The notes under the pieces: generated by a model | Databases searched by the model: none | The model's input: the letters and a program-made list of their open reading frames with translations, nothing else | Told to the model about the DNA's origin: nothing | DNA from: Petrosia ficiformis | Taxonomy: Eukaryota > Porifera > Demospongiae > Haplosclerida > Petrosiidae | Assembly (NCBI GenBank): GCA_947044365.1 | Contig: OX345636.1 | Coordinates: 25,843,466 to 25,907,465 of the forward strand | Direction: 5' to 3' | Length of the DNA stretch: 64,000 nucleotides | In this document: one piece after another, positions 22,320 to 32,524 of the stretch | Position numbering within the stretch: the stretch's first letter is position 1 | How the letters are laid out: each line of letters starts with the position of its first letter | Position numbers and translations under genes: made by a program

Positions 22320-22582
22320 GCCTTGCTGTCTTCCTGCATTTAACGAAGCATGATATTTTTATCATTAACAACTTTTCTTCCCAGCAAAACAAGTCGGTCG
22401 TGTACATTTCGAGAGTTGTGCTTATGAACCCCTCTCACACAATTTATTTTATAAATTTACACATTAATTAAAAATAATTTATAAATTAATTATAATAATT
22501 GTTATATAAATTAGTAGGCGGGTTTATTACAACGCCCTCGTATTTGGAGTCCAGTGGTCCAGTCCAGTGAATGGAGACACCC
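22320..22582 (-). repeat. Right terminal inverted repeat of MULE A
   Basis: This is the inverse of 14264-14510. Its inner part (22285-22400, GTGGGCGTTGCCC ... AACGAAGCATGATATTTTT ... CCCAGCAAAACAAG) also resembles the dispersed repeat at 718-1180 and 31204-31620. Confidence 0.8.
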
Positions 22583-23729
22583 TTTGATACTTTGGTGTTA
22601 TTGGACTCCTGACAGGGATAGTCTGGCCTTGGGATCCAGAAATGGGGGTTAAAGACTCTTTGGTGGGATCCCAACCCTCCCCTCTCTATCCGTATCTGGA
22701 GATGCTTATAGAGCCCTGTTCACCAATGCACCAGTAAATACATGTAATAATAACTTACTTACAAAACCCTGAAGTCAAACAATGGCCCATTCCTACTGGA
22801 TTACAAATGATCTTACTCCCTTGAAAACTCTACCTACCGTGTGCTTATACACATGTGCTCTCCTAATTAATCTTAGGTGGGCGTTTTAATTAATAATTAA
22901 AATTATTGCAAGGCTATTACTATTACAGATGCTGTTGTGTGTGTGTGTGTGTGTGTGTTTAGAAAAAAGAGACAGTGTTTGTCAGATCCTCAGGCCTTCA
23001 ACTGAACGAACAGGCCGCCCTCGGGGACTGACTCCCAACTGAATGACAGACCTCTCTCTGTCAGGAGGTAACTTCTCCTCTGAAGCTTCAGTGGTACGAG
23101 TATCTGACACTTACTTCACCTCATTCATATCTTATAAAGCTAAAGTGCTAAGCTTAACAAACTAGACAGGCATAATAGGTCTCTCTTCAGCTCTAGTGCT
23201 TTTGTTTTTTATTTACATGTTTTATTTGATGGTCTGTGGTTATTCTTTTAGCATATGGGCCTACAGAGTCTGTATACTTTTGTGATTATAGTAAAATATG
23301 GTATAGATTTAGCACTTAGCTACTTAATAATCATAAATAGTATTTAACAATCTTAACTTTTAACACATTCACATACGCTTTGATACTTTGGTGTTATTGG
23401 ACTCCTGACAGGGATAGTCTGGGCTTGGGAACCAGAGATGGGGGTTAAAGACATCTTGGTGGGATCCCAACCCTCCCCTCTCTATCCGTATCTGAAAATG
23501 CTTAGAGTCCTGTTCACCAATGCATCAGTAAATACATATAATAATAACTCACTTACAAAACCTTGAGGTTAAATAAAAGGCCCATTCTTACTGATTATAA
23601 AAGATCCTACTCCCTTGAAAAGTTTGCCTACCATGTGCTTATACACATGTGCTCTCCTAATTAATCTTAGGTGGGCGTTTTTAATTAATAATTAAAATTA
23701 TTGCAAGGCTATTACTATTACAGATGCTG

Positions 23730-23821
<92 letters not shown>

Positions 23822-24604
23822 AGAAAAAAGAGACTGTGTTTGTCAGATCCTCAGGCCTTCAACTGAACGAACAGGCCGCCCTCGGGGACTGACTCCCAAC
23901 TGAATGACAGACCTCTCTCTGTCAGGAGGTAACTTCTCCTCTGAAGCTTCAGTGGTACGAGTATCTGACACTTACTTCACCTTGTTCATATCTTATAAAG
24001 CTAAAGTGCTAAGCTTAACAAACTAGACAGGCATAATAGGTCTCTCTTCAGCTCTAGTGCTTTTGTTTTTGATTTCCATGTTTTATTTGATGGTCTGTGG
24101 TTATTCTTTTAGCATATGGGCCTACAGAGTCTGTATACTTTTGTGATTATAGTAGAATATGGTATAGATTTAGCACTTAGCTACTTAATAAAAAGCAGTG
24201 TCATAAATAGTATTTAACAATCTTAACTTTTAACATATTCACATATGCTTTGATGCTTTGGTGTTACTAGACTCTTGACAGGGATAGTCTGGCCTTGGGA
24301 ACCAGAAGTGGGGGTTAAAGACATCTTGGTGGGATCCCAACCCTCCCCTCTCTATCCGTATCTGGAAATGCTTATAGAGTCCTGTTCACCAATGCACCAG
24401 TAAATACATGTAATAATAACTTACTTACAAAACCCTGAAGTCAAACAATGGCCTATTCCTACTGGATTACAAAAGATCCTACTCCCTTGAAAACTTTACC
24501 TGCCATGTGCTTATACACATGTGCTCTCCTAATTAACCTTAGGTGGGCGTTTTTAATTAATAATTAAAATTATTGCAAGGCTGCTATTACTATTACAGAT
24601 GCTG

Positions 24605-24655
<51 letters not shown>
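22583..24655 (+). repeat. Tandem array of ~0.8-kb units (three copies)
   Basis: Units start at the CTTTGATACTTTGGTGTTAT-like junction near 22582, 23378 and 24250; the third is cut short after its (TG)n. Each contains GGGATCCCAACCCTCCCCTC, CATGTGCTTATACACATGTG, the palindromic TTAATTAATAATTAAAATTA, then (TG)n. In the first two, AACGAACAGGCCGCCCTCGG follows. Copies differ mainly by TG-tract length (the tract at 23731-23819 is much the longest). There is no coding content. Confidence 0.85.
23731..23819. repeat. (TG)n microsatellite
   Basis: Nearly pure TG repeat of about 88 bp with one TA interruption, inside the second tandem unit. Shorter tracts lie at 22931-22960 and 24602-24653. Confidence 0.95.
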
Positions 24656-24657
<2 letters not shown>

Positions 24658-24698
24658 AATTTTCTTTTTTATACCTTTGACTTACTCCTGTAGTAATT

Positions 24699-25041
24699 AT
24701 GTCTTCAACAGCAAGCAAGAAGCCTAAATGTATGTTGTTGGAGTTATTTAGTATATGTTTTACTTTTGCATTCCTATAACCTAGTGACTTGCCAGTATTA
24801 TTTAAAATCAGTAGACGAAACGTTAACAGAAGGATTTACGGAGTAAGTTTGATATTAATACCTACATACATAATAGTTAATCATCTCTATTTAGCCTACC
24901 AGGTGTCCTCGAGGAAAAAATAGACGCTGATGTATTTGCTACCCTAAACAAACATTTCAAACATGTTATTCTAACTGACATTCTTGCAGGAGATGAAAGT
25001 AAACCATTGATTGAGTCAATTATAAGTTCAGTTGAACAAGT
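24699..25041 (+). CDS. Possible multi-exon gene start, unrecognised
   Basis: A candidate first exon reads MSSTASKKPK from 24699. The next, after CATTCCTATAACCTAG, gives DLPVLFKISRRNVNRRIYG. A third, after CTCTATTTAG, gives LPGVLEEKIDADVFATLNKH and then ESIISSVEQ before GTAAGC. Splice-like borders and open frames suggest real exons, but I recognise no domain. The gene would run into the piggyBac remnant starting near 25430, so it may be its 5' neighbour or a truncated transposon gene. Confidence 0.3.
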
Positions 25042-26485
25042 AAGCATAATATACAAAATAACATTTACTGTCTATTATTACCCACAAAGATCATTACAAC
25101 CAATCACATGAAGCAAAATAGCTGGTGATGACATTACTTGTTCCTGACCTTTTTACTGGACAATTTCATTGGCCAGCAATTGGTAGGAATAAATGTGATT
25201 GGTTGGTATTTGGGTGTAATAAAACACTTATAGTATCCTTTACTGCACACGTGTGTTTGAACGTGGCACTTGGGTGGGGCAATAAAGGTCTTGTTGACTC
25301 TCTGCATCACAAAAAATATGATATCTGAGACATATCAACAGGAAGTATTTGTACAATTTCAGTATTTGTATAAATATTAATTATTTGTTAACTTTAAGCT
25401 GAACCGAAACCATATTTGTTATTCTTTCTCATAAAGGAGTTCTGACCCTGCTCATTTTGAATGGACTGATCAGCATTCACCTGTCGAAATAACGGCTTTT
25501 ACCGAACCAGTTGGTCCAACACTACAAATACCACCAATCCCTATACAAATCTTTCATTTATTTTTACTACGTCCCTGCTGCAACTCATTGTCGACCAGAC
25601 AAACTTGTATGCTTTACAGTGTATGGGTGAAAATACATATGGGAGAAAGTAACAGAAACAGAATTAGAGGCATACTTTGGATTCATGATCCTGATGGGGA
25701 TAGTTAGGCTACCATCAATTTACGATTATTGGAAGAAAGATTGGACACTGGATTATGCACCAATATCAAATCGTATATCTCGAGATCGATTCAGGGAGAT
25801 TAGTCAATACTTTCACTTTGTTGATAATACAACACTGCGACTACCTGGAAGTGAAGGCTATGATAGAATAGGTAAAGTCAGGCCCATTCTTATCTATATT
25901 GCTGAGCGGTTTCTCACTTTATATAATCCTAATCGTGATTGCTCAATCAATGAAGCAATGATTCTGTATAAAGGGAGGTCCTCAATGAAGCAACATATAC
26001 CATTAAAACCAGTTCGCAGGGGGTTCAAGGTGTGGATGAGGGCGGATAGCTGTACTGGTTTTGTATCTGAATTCCAGGTATATGTTGGAAAAGAAGGTGA
26101 AGCAGAGGATGGATTAGGAGCAAGAGTTATAAAAGACCTAACACAAAATATAAAAAATAAATACCATCATGTGTATTGTGACAACTTTTTCACTAGCCTT
26201 TTTCTTTTAGAAGACCTCATGAAGGATGGCATCTATGGATGTGGCACAATTAGGACAAATAGAAAGGGTTTTCCAGATGAGCTGAAAGCTATCATTGCAG
26301 CTAAATGCCTCAAACAGAAAGGAGAAAGGAGAAATGAAAACAGTGCAATGTAAACAAGTTCATTAAAAAATGTTACTGTTACAGCATGGAAAGACACTAA
26401 AGTAGTTTGTGGCAACCTACAACAAATATATGGGCGGAGTGGACAGGAATGACCAACTGAGGCAATATTATCCTGTTCGGCTTAA

Positions 26486-27480
26486 CGGATTCACCGCGGA
26501 ATTAAATTTTGTAATTCAACGTTACAAACGCTAAATGAAATCTTTAAAAATTTCAAATTTACATACCTGTTTACAAAACTGGTTATAACTGCTTACGTGT
26601 ACAATTTTTGTATGGCATCGATTGCGTCATCGATCAGACCACTTGTTTCTGAACCAGAAAGGTACCAAACACAAAGGATTTTGAGTCAAGAATGTAGAGA
26701 ATTGAAGGGATATACAAGGTTGGTATTTGTTGTTAGTACAATTTGTGTGTAAAGTAGCTATTGTAGGATTATAAAATTGTCTTAAGTAACATTATAGAGA
26801 CCAGTATTATATATATATATATATATATAATTATAATTATACAGGTATAAATATATATTATACATATAATTGTTATAGTGTAATTATAATAATAATTATC
26901 ATTATGTATAAAGAAGACTGACTATGCATGCATAAAAAATTTAATATGAACTGGACTCTATTATGTTGAAGGGTTGTTCCTGTGATGAATTAGAAAACAG
27001 TGTGTTGTGTCATCTCCTGTGTGACATTAAGTACTTGCTGCACTTCTCACAGAACTCAAAAGTCTCTTCTTTTATGGTTTTATGTGTTGGAATGCCAACA
27101 ACGTCTAACACAACAATATTTGTTATTGGCTGTTTTCTTTTTTTGTAGAGTGTGATGATCCACAGTAGGTTCTTCAACTGGCCATAACAGCAAGATAAAA
27201 CATCCCAAGAAATAAATAATACTATCTACAAAAGAATTATTTATTCTATTGTTATTACAATTAATTAGTCACATGTAAACAAAAAAATCCACGTGTACTT
27301 TACACGTGGATTTTTCTTAATGAAATGTCCTATTAAACAGTACATGAAAGTTTTAGCGTATGTGTTAGTCTATCATCTGTGAAAGTTACAGCATTGTACT
27401 GTGGACCGTTCGTAAGTTAGACGTGTTTGAAGTGGGTGTGTCTGATCTGTCGCATTTATGCGACAATGGCGGTGAATTGG
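26486..27480. mobile_element. piggyBac-type MITE, 995 bp, at TTAA
   Basis: The ends are CGGATTCACCGC and (inverted) CCAATTCACCGCC, with TTAA at 26482-26485 and 27481-27484. Removing the element and one TTAA joins CGGC-TTAA-GTATCG and restores the piggyBac reading frame (PVRLKYRKNYKYFFW), which proves the insertion boundaries. No transposase is encoded. It holds a TA-rich stretch (26808-26900) and a perfect hairpin (27283-27315). Confidence 0.88.
27283..27315. repeat. Perfect 15-bp-stem hairpin in MITE
   Basis: AAAAATCCACGTGTA, a three-base loop CTT, then TACACGTGGATTTTT. The role is unknown; it could act as a strong cruciform or as a transcript hairpin. Confidence 0.85.
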
Positions 27481-27885
27481 TTAAGTATCGCAAGAATTAT
27501 AAATACTTCTTTTGGTTCATTTTCGATGTTGTCATTTCTAACTCATACATATTTGCTAAGCTAGAGCCTAATCATAGGGTGAAGTATAAAAACTTAAAGA
27601 GCTTTCGAATACAATTAGTAATGAACTAACAGCTAATTACAATAATCGTAAACGTCGAGGAAGAAAATATATAACATCAAGCAAAAAATTCAAACTAGAT
27701 CATTTTCCTAAGCGAAGTTATAATATGAAACAACATAAATGTTTTTACTGTTCGAAGTACCTTGGCAAAAGGAAGGACACAACATGGTTTTGTGAAGACT
27801 GTCAACTCCACTTCTGCCACGGTGGAAGCATTGATTGTTTCCTAAAATTTCACACACAGCATCTAAGAAAAGAAAATCAAGACTA

Positions 27886-28126
27886 AAATATTTCATAATA
27901 AAGTATGCATATAAATATAATTGTACTCTCATATTATGCACTACCTTAAACCGACTGTACACATATCAGGTCTAATTTCATGTCTATCTACTCGTATAAT
28001 AGTAATGTACTGTATATAATTTTACTAAAATAATCCAAACATCCAACTTTGATAAAAAAAAATGTACACCACACAAAATGGCTTCGACATATATATATGT
28101 TCAGTTTCTGTTACAAACTAACCTTC
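27886..28126. other. No recognisable gene
   Basis: This is AT-rich sequence between the piggyBac stop codon and an isolated minus-strand exon. I saw no transposon terminus I could assign. Confidence 0.4.
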
Positions 28127-28299
28127 ATTCCATCCAACTGCAGGGCCACAGCAGTTCTGATAACTTTTTGGAACCTTTCTTGACAAAAAACATGTGCCAG
28201 TAACAACCAGAACAGAGTTAAATCACGAGTAGTTGCCAGCAGCTCTTCTCTTTGCTTCGAGGCAAATTTAATTTCGTGATCACGTGTACACGCCCACAT
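28127..28299 (-). CDS. Isolated exon, unrecognised
   Basis: The minus frame reads KFASKQREELLATTRDLTLF, then WLLLAHVFCQERFQKVIRTA and VALQLDGMK. It ends at a GTTAGT donor. The helical, leucine-rich text and good donor suggest a true exon, but I do not recognise it. Its upstream side abuts the ISL2EU-like element at 28312, so the gene may have been cut by that insertion. Confidence 0.3.
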
Positions 28300-28381
28300 T
28301 TTATTATCGCGTATAGACCTTATGCACGTGACGTCATCAATTACGTTAGCGCTTCGCCCGCCATTTTGAGTGGTTAGGAAA

Positions 28382-29340
28382 ATGGTGAAAAGTTGTTGTG
28401 CTGGTATAAGCTTCTATAGATTTCCTACGGATAAAGAAAGGCGTAGTAAGTGGATTTCAGCTATCAAGAGAAATGACTGGGAACTAAACGAGCACACTTG
28501 GCTGTGCAGTGCTAACGGGAAGAAAAGTAATGATCCACTCTCTCCTGACTATATATATATACCTAGTGTTTTCAGTTTCACCAACAGTTCTCGTAAGCGT
28601 AAAAATCAGCAACAATTAGAGGATTATGAGAGAAGGAGAAACCGTGACACTAAGAAGATTAGGTTAGAGAGTGTCATGACTAGTATCTCTGCTGAGAAAG
28701 TAAGTGTTGAGTATGCAGATATAGTAAGAGTTGAAGAAGACACAGATAATGTTAATATTGAAGAATCAGCATGTATGAGTGGTCTTGAGCAATCACAGGG
28801 CCTACCTGCTTGTACAGATACTTGTACCAGTTCAGCTGAGTCCAAGACTGATATGTCTATGCATTATATAAAAGCTTTAGAAGAAGAATGCTTTAGAAAA
28901 TCAACAGTTGTGTCATTCAATAGATGTTCCAATGAAGAATGGTCAGAGCATGCATTGAAATCAGATGACCAAAAAGTTAAGTTTTACACTGGCCTACCAT
29001 CATTTTTTATTCTAATATCTGTCTTCAACTTGGTGTCAACTCACTCTCATAGTGGATAAGTTTGCTTTGTCAAAGTTCCAAGAATTTATGGTCACACTGA
29101 TGAAGCTCCGTCTATCTTTGTTTAATCAAGATCTTGGGTATAGATTTGGATTACATCAAACTACCATTTCAAGGCCCTGATTTTTCATAGATGGATTGAT
29201 ATTATGTTTATTAGCTTAAAGCCATTGATTAAATGGCCAAGCAGAGAAGATCTGCAAAAAAGCATGCCAATGGATTTTAGATCTAACTTTAAAAAATGTA
29301 CAGTGATAATTGACTGTTTTGAAATATATGTGTTTGTACT
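28382..29340 (+). pseudogene. THAP-domain DDE transposase, N-terminal part
   Basis: The start MVKSCCAGISFYRFPTDKER and WISAIKRNDWELNEHTWLCS give a THAP-like zinc finger; THAP domains use C-x-C...C-x-x-H. The finger is damaged: the second Cys segment is missing after CCA, and the CSAHF motif has become CSANGKK by a short deletion. An acidic linker follows. After a stop at 29057, degraded text at 29060-29200 reads LDKFALSKFQEFMVTLMKLR then LSLFNQDLGYRFGLHQTT, the helix-turn-helix typical before the catalytic domain. The catalytic part begins as FISLKPLIKWPSREDLQKSM and VIIDCFEIYV, with the first catalytic D. The rest is deleted. Confidence 0.6.
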
Positions 29341-29937
29341 ACATGCAGACCTACATTCTATTCTCCTTTTCTTTTTGTATGTTCTAAAATCAATATCAGA
29401 AATAGGTGCATACTCAACTTTTCTACAACTAGGTGATAACCATGAACATGGACCTGAAGTACAAGATGCATCTTTCCTTATTTGGCTAATGGCTTCAACA
29501 TAGAAAATAAAAGCAGCAATGTGAAAAGAAGCCTCACCCAAGCCAGCCATACATGTACAATGGGCACATATTATTGTACCATTTTTCTTTGCAGCTACCC
29601 AGGGATCTAGTAGAGGTGAGGAAATACTTTGAGAGTGTCGGATGTTGCCTTTTAATTAAGAACAACAACTTCATCTTGTACCAGGACATCTGTCTTTCCT
29701 ACCCAACCTTGAACAAAAAAGTTATAACCATCCATACTCTTGTAGGCCTTTAGCTGCTCCTTTGTGTATGAACTAGTGGTATAAATGAGATAGTTACAAA
29801 TATCAGGGTATTCTATTTCAGGCCAGAGCTCCTTGTTAAATCCACTGACAAAATCCTTTGAAAGATATGTATCAGATGATAAACAAGCCATACTCAATTT
29901 CTCTTCTGCGCCTGTCCAATTCCTTATAATAGTAATT
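29185..29937 (-). pseudogene. SWIM-domain accessory protein fragment (YqaJ-partner type)
   Basis: The minus frame reads [20 protein letters not shown], then [20 protein letters not shown] and [21 protein letters not shown]. After a frameshift near 29655 it continues with DPWVAAKKNGTIICAHCTCM, AGLGEASFHIAAFIFYVEAI and KVEYAPISDIDF. The CxC...HIAAF arrangement is a SWIM-like zinc finger, but the canonical C before the H is F here. In related genes this N-terminal part precedes a YqaJ-type nuclease domain; that domain is absent. The gene converges on the THAP transposase within the same terminal repeats. Confidence 0.55.
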
Positions 29938-30060
29938 CATCAATGTATACCACGTGTACAGTTGTGCGTTTCTGTCCACTCAAAATGGCGCCCCTAGCAA
30001 CGCATTTATGGTTGCTATCAATTAATTAAATAATTAAAATCTCGCGCATAAGGTCTATAA

Positions 30061-30475
30061 TGAGTTAATAAATAAGACCAACACGATGAGACACAATAAG
30101 ACGATTCTTAATCCATTACAGGTTTTAGTATAGAATCCACTATTTTTCGCATTGTATTAATCTGCAGTTCTTGATAAGTGCACATAGATATTAATTGGTT
30201 GTGAGAATATAGAAATTGAGTGTTCCTCTTATGCTACAAACACATGTATGTATGTAGACAATTGCTGCTGCGAGTTGATATGAATTAGTAACTACCATTT
30301 TAATGGAATTTGTGTACGCACCCATTACTGTTGGTTGTAATTCATTTTCTTCATATAGTTTCAATCAACTCGAATAAAGATCCAGGACTTTTTTGCGATA
30401 GGTTGTGCCACATCACTAATTGCTGATGTTGTTGTTTCTTCAGGACTTTTATTTTCATTGTACAGAAATAGGTGC
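30061..30475. other. No recognisable gene
   Basis: AT-rich. The words ATAGGTGCATACTCAAC at 30468 repeat those at 29402, which suggests another fragment of the SWIM-type gene next to the unassigned frame that follows. Confidence 0.35.
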
Positions 30476-30479
30476 ATAC

Positions 30480-31117
30480 TCAACAGTTGTGTGGAAGTAG
30501 ATCAGATGGAAGGATTATTTCATGGGAAATACTGTCGCATTCGTTACTATCGATTGATGTAGTTCTGAATGACCAAGTATTCTTCCTAATATTTGACAGC
30601 ATACATTTGTAAAGAAAGATCTGTTTAGGTGGTGGTATATGATGTTCGCCAACAATGGTGATGAAGATATTTTCACACATGGTAATTCTGATTGAGTAAA
30701 TGATAAATCTGTGCATTTGGTTTTAGTTTTGATGTCATTTTTAAAGGTGTTTACTACTATTTTAGCAGCATCTCCGATTGTCAAGCCGTTACACAACTCT
30801 GTCCAGAAATCACTGCACACTGTAAGGCATTTACTAACATTCTGAGATAAGGAGTACTGCTTTACATTCATATGGTGAGCTGTAACAGCTGTATAAGGAT
30901 CACTCAAAAATGCACTTAATGTGATAAAGTTTCTAGTTCTGTGATCAGATGTGAAAGGCCCTTGTTTCTTCAGCATATGGTAATCTAAGTTTTTGGAAGA
31001 TCCTTCGAAAATGAATGAGGCAGCTATCCCGCAAGCTGCAATAGCTAAATGGTTGTCATAACTGTCACTATGATATTGCTGATAGTGAACAATTTCCAGG
31101 AAATGAGCACATACCAA
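30480..31117 (-). CDS. Unrecognised protein, 200-codon open frame, probably frameshifted
   Basis: The minus frame 31117-30515 reads MVCAHFLEIVHYQQYHSDSY and HLAIAACGIAASFIFEGSSK, with no stop for 200 codons. Near 30720 a second minus frame opens (MCENIFITIVGEHHIPPPKQ, IFLYKCMLSNIRKNTWSFRT) and looks equally protein-like, so a frameshift may join the two. No domain is recognised. VEYAPIS-like text just downstream (30470) resembles the end of the SWIM-type gene in the neighbouring ISL2EU-like element, so the gene may be part of a related transposon. Function is unknown. Confidence 0.4.
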
Positions 31118-31164
31118 ATCTAAGAATGTGAAAACTGAAGATGATGCGAGATATCAGGGTGTTT

Positions 31165-31625
31165 AGTTGACTGAAAGGCCGATTCCCTTCATAAATGAAA
31201 GGCAACGGTGTGTAAATATGGCAGAATGTTATCGCACTACTTTGTATCTTTCCATACTATTTCTTGTTGCTAACGAAGCGTGATTTTGGTATCTATGGCT
31301 TTGTTAGAAGGTCTTCTGGCAAACTAAGTAAGTTAAAACTCAGTCTTGTTTAAATGTGGAACTTATACAGGCGAGTATAGAAGCGGGCGTTACCCATACA
31401 CCTTAATGTCTTCTTGGTGATGATAAATTTTATATCTATGGATTTCTTAATGCCTCTTCTCTGCAGCAAAGCAAGTTAGAATTCTGAGTCTTATAAAATT
31501 TGAGAGGTATAGAAGCAGTAAATGCAAGTTATTAGACGCTCCGCCCACACATTTTTAAATAATTAAATTTGGTAATATAAACAAAAACACCCACTTTAAT
31601 TTTGGGGTTTAAAAGGTTAAGGTGA
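31165..31625. repeat. Second copy of the GCGTT two-unit dispersed repeat
   Basis: This is homologous to 718-1180: AACGAAGCGTGATTTTGGTA ... TTTGTTAGAAGG, then GGGCGTTACCC and CAGCAAAGCAAGTTAGAA, and finally GCTCCGCCCACACATTTT. It ends in TTTAAAAGG followed by TTAA, like the TAAAGGG-TTAA at 1180, so it is probably a piggyBac-type non-autonomous element. I could not place its left end. Confidence 0.6.
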
Positions 31626-32524
31626 AGAAAACCAATGATAATTGTTGTTGTCAAGTTATATGATGTACATATTTATTTATATACTCAATGCAGGTCATGG
31701 GTACTACCAACGTTTGCAGAAATCTTGCAAAATTATGAAATGGGTGTTAATTAACGTACGTAGCGTAGTTCAGTGCTTAGCGGGAAATTTAAATTTTGAG
31801 GATATGACATCTTACCTACCTAGTCGAAGCAGCGCTTACAGCAGTGACCTCAGGTGGATGATAATAGTACATCAGAGAGAGATGCTTGGCTGCAGTTATG
31901 AAGAAGTGTCCAAAAATCTTGGAGTAGATATTTCTACTGTTGAAAGGACTATGAATCTTTTGAACACCACTGATAGAGTTGATAAAAAAATATATCCCAA
32001 AGATAAATCCTTTAGAAAGCTAACTATTCCAGCACATTTGCTGATGTTATTGAAAGGCCATATGTTTATCTGAGTGAAATCCAAAAGGAGTTGAGAAAAA
32101 TCTTTTTGGATTGAAGTTAACATCTCAACCATAAATAAGCAGGTTTCTGAAAGCAAATTGTTTCACCAGACAGAAGCCGTATAGAGTTGCTTTGCAACAA
32201 GATATTTTTTAAGGCAGCAGTTTATATCAGACATATCAATATTCTCAAAGAATATGTGACCGTCTACGCGAAAACCAGGCTTTCAAAATTGATTGTTTGT
32301 CTTGTCTGAATAGAGCATTAAATTAGCTCTAGAATGATATATTATACATCCCAATCATGTAAAAGATAAAGCTACACTGACCGAGTTAACCATGGCAATC
32401 ACAAATACTTTATTTGGAGAAAAACACAATTAAATTAATTTTTTAACCATTAAAATTAATGATTAACAATTTATTTAGCAGTGGCTAGTGAAGCACAGAA
32501 AGGTATCAGAAGACAGGTAAGACA

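Larger units (their letters stand above)
14264..22582 (-). mobile_element. MULE (Mutator-like) transposon A, 8.3 kb
   Basis: The left end begins GGGTGTCTCCATTCACTGG and the right end is its exact inverse. A perfect 9-bp direct repeat, TTTGATACT, lies at 14255-14263 and 22583-22591, and 9-bp duplications are typical of Mutator-like elements. The uninterrupted target, TTTGATACTTTGGTG, can be read in the neighbouring repeat unit at 23379. The terminal repeats are about 250 bp and include TGGACT tandem words and a stretch ending near CCAGCAAAACAAGT. Inside is one MULE transposase gene on the minus strand, whose third intron holds a complete second MULE (17717-21446). After removing the nested element, MULE A would be about 4.6 kb. 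Confidence 0.92.
25430..27885 (+). pseudogene. piggyBac (PGBD4-like) transposase, split by a MITE
   Basis: The N-terminal piece (25440-25560) has FTEPVGPTLQIPP. After frameshifts a 222-codon open frame (25685-26353) covers YFGFMILMGIVRLPS-like text, YDRIGKVRPILI, INEAMILYKGRSSMKQ and YCDNFFTSLFLLEDLM. The first catalytic aspartate, normally in IDEAMIP, is N here. The third catalytic region, YNKYMGGVDRNDQLRQYYPV, is at 26422-26480 in a different frame. At 26482 the TTAA-flanked MITE (26486-27480) interrupts. The frame resumes exactly at 27481 with KYRKNYKYFFWFIFDVV. A Cys-rich C-terminal domain (CFYCSKYLGKRKDTTWFCEDC ... CHGG) ends at 27885. The gene is dead from several indels and the D-to-N change. 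I could not locate its own terminal repeats. Confidence 0.8.
28312..30060 (+). mobile_element. ISL2EU-like DNA transposon with THAP transposase, internally deleted
   Basis: The ends are TATAGACCTTATGC and its inverse, GCATAAGGTCTATA. Each is followed inwards by CCATTTTGAGTGG or its complement (28363-28375 and 29975-29987). The symmetrical TATA at the border hides the exact 2-bp target duplication (TA or AT). Two genes face each other: a THAP/DDE transposase on plus from 28382 and a SWIM-type gene on minus from about 29937. Both lose their C-terminal parts where they meet near 29340, so this copy is a deletion derivative. The pairing of a DDE_Tnp_4-type transposase with a SWIM/YqaJ-nuclease-type partner is what I recall for ISL2EU elements; that name should be checked. 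Confidence 0.65.

Noticed and set aside
22583..24655. CRISPR-like regular repeats
   Set aside because: Units are ~0.8 kb with no short spacer structure; the genome is eukaryotic.
24601..24655. Long TG tract as an open frame
   Set aside because: Pure dinucleotide repeat.
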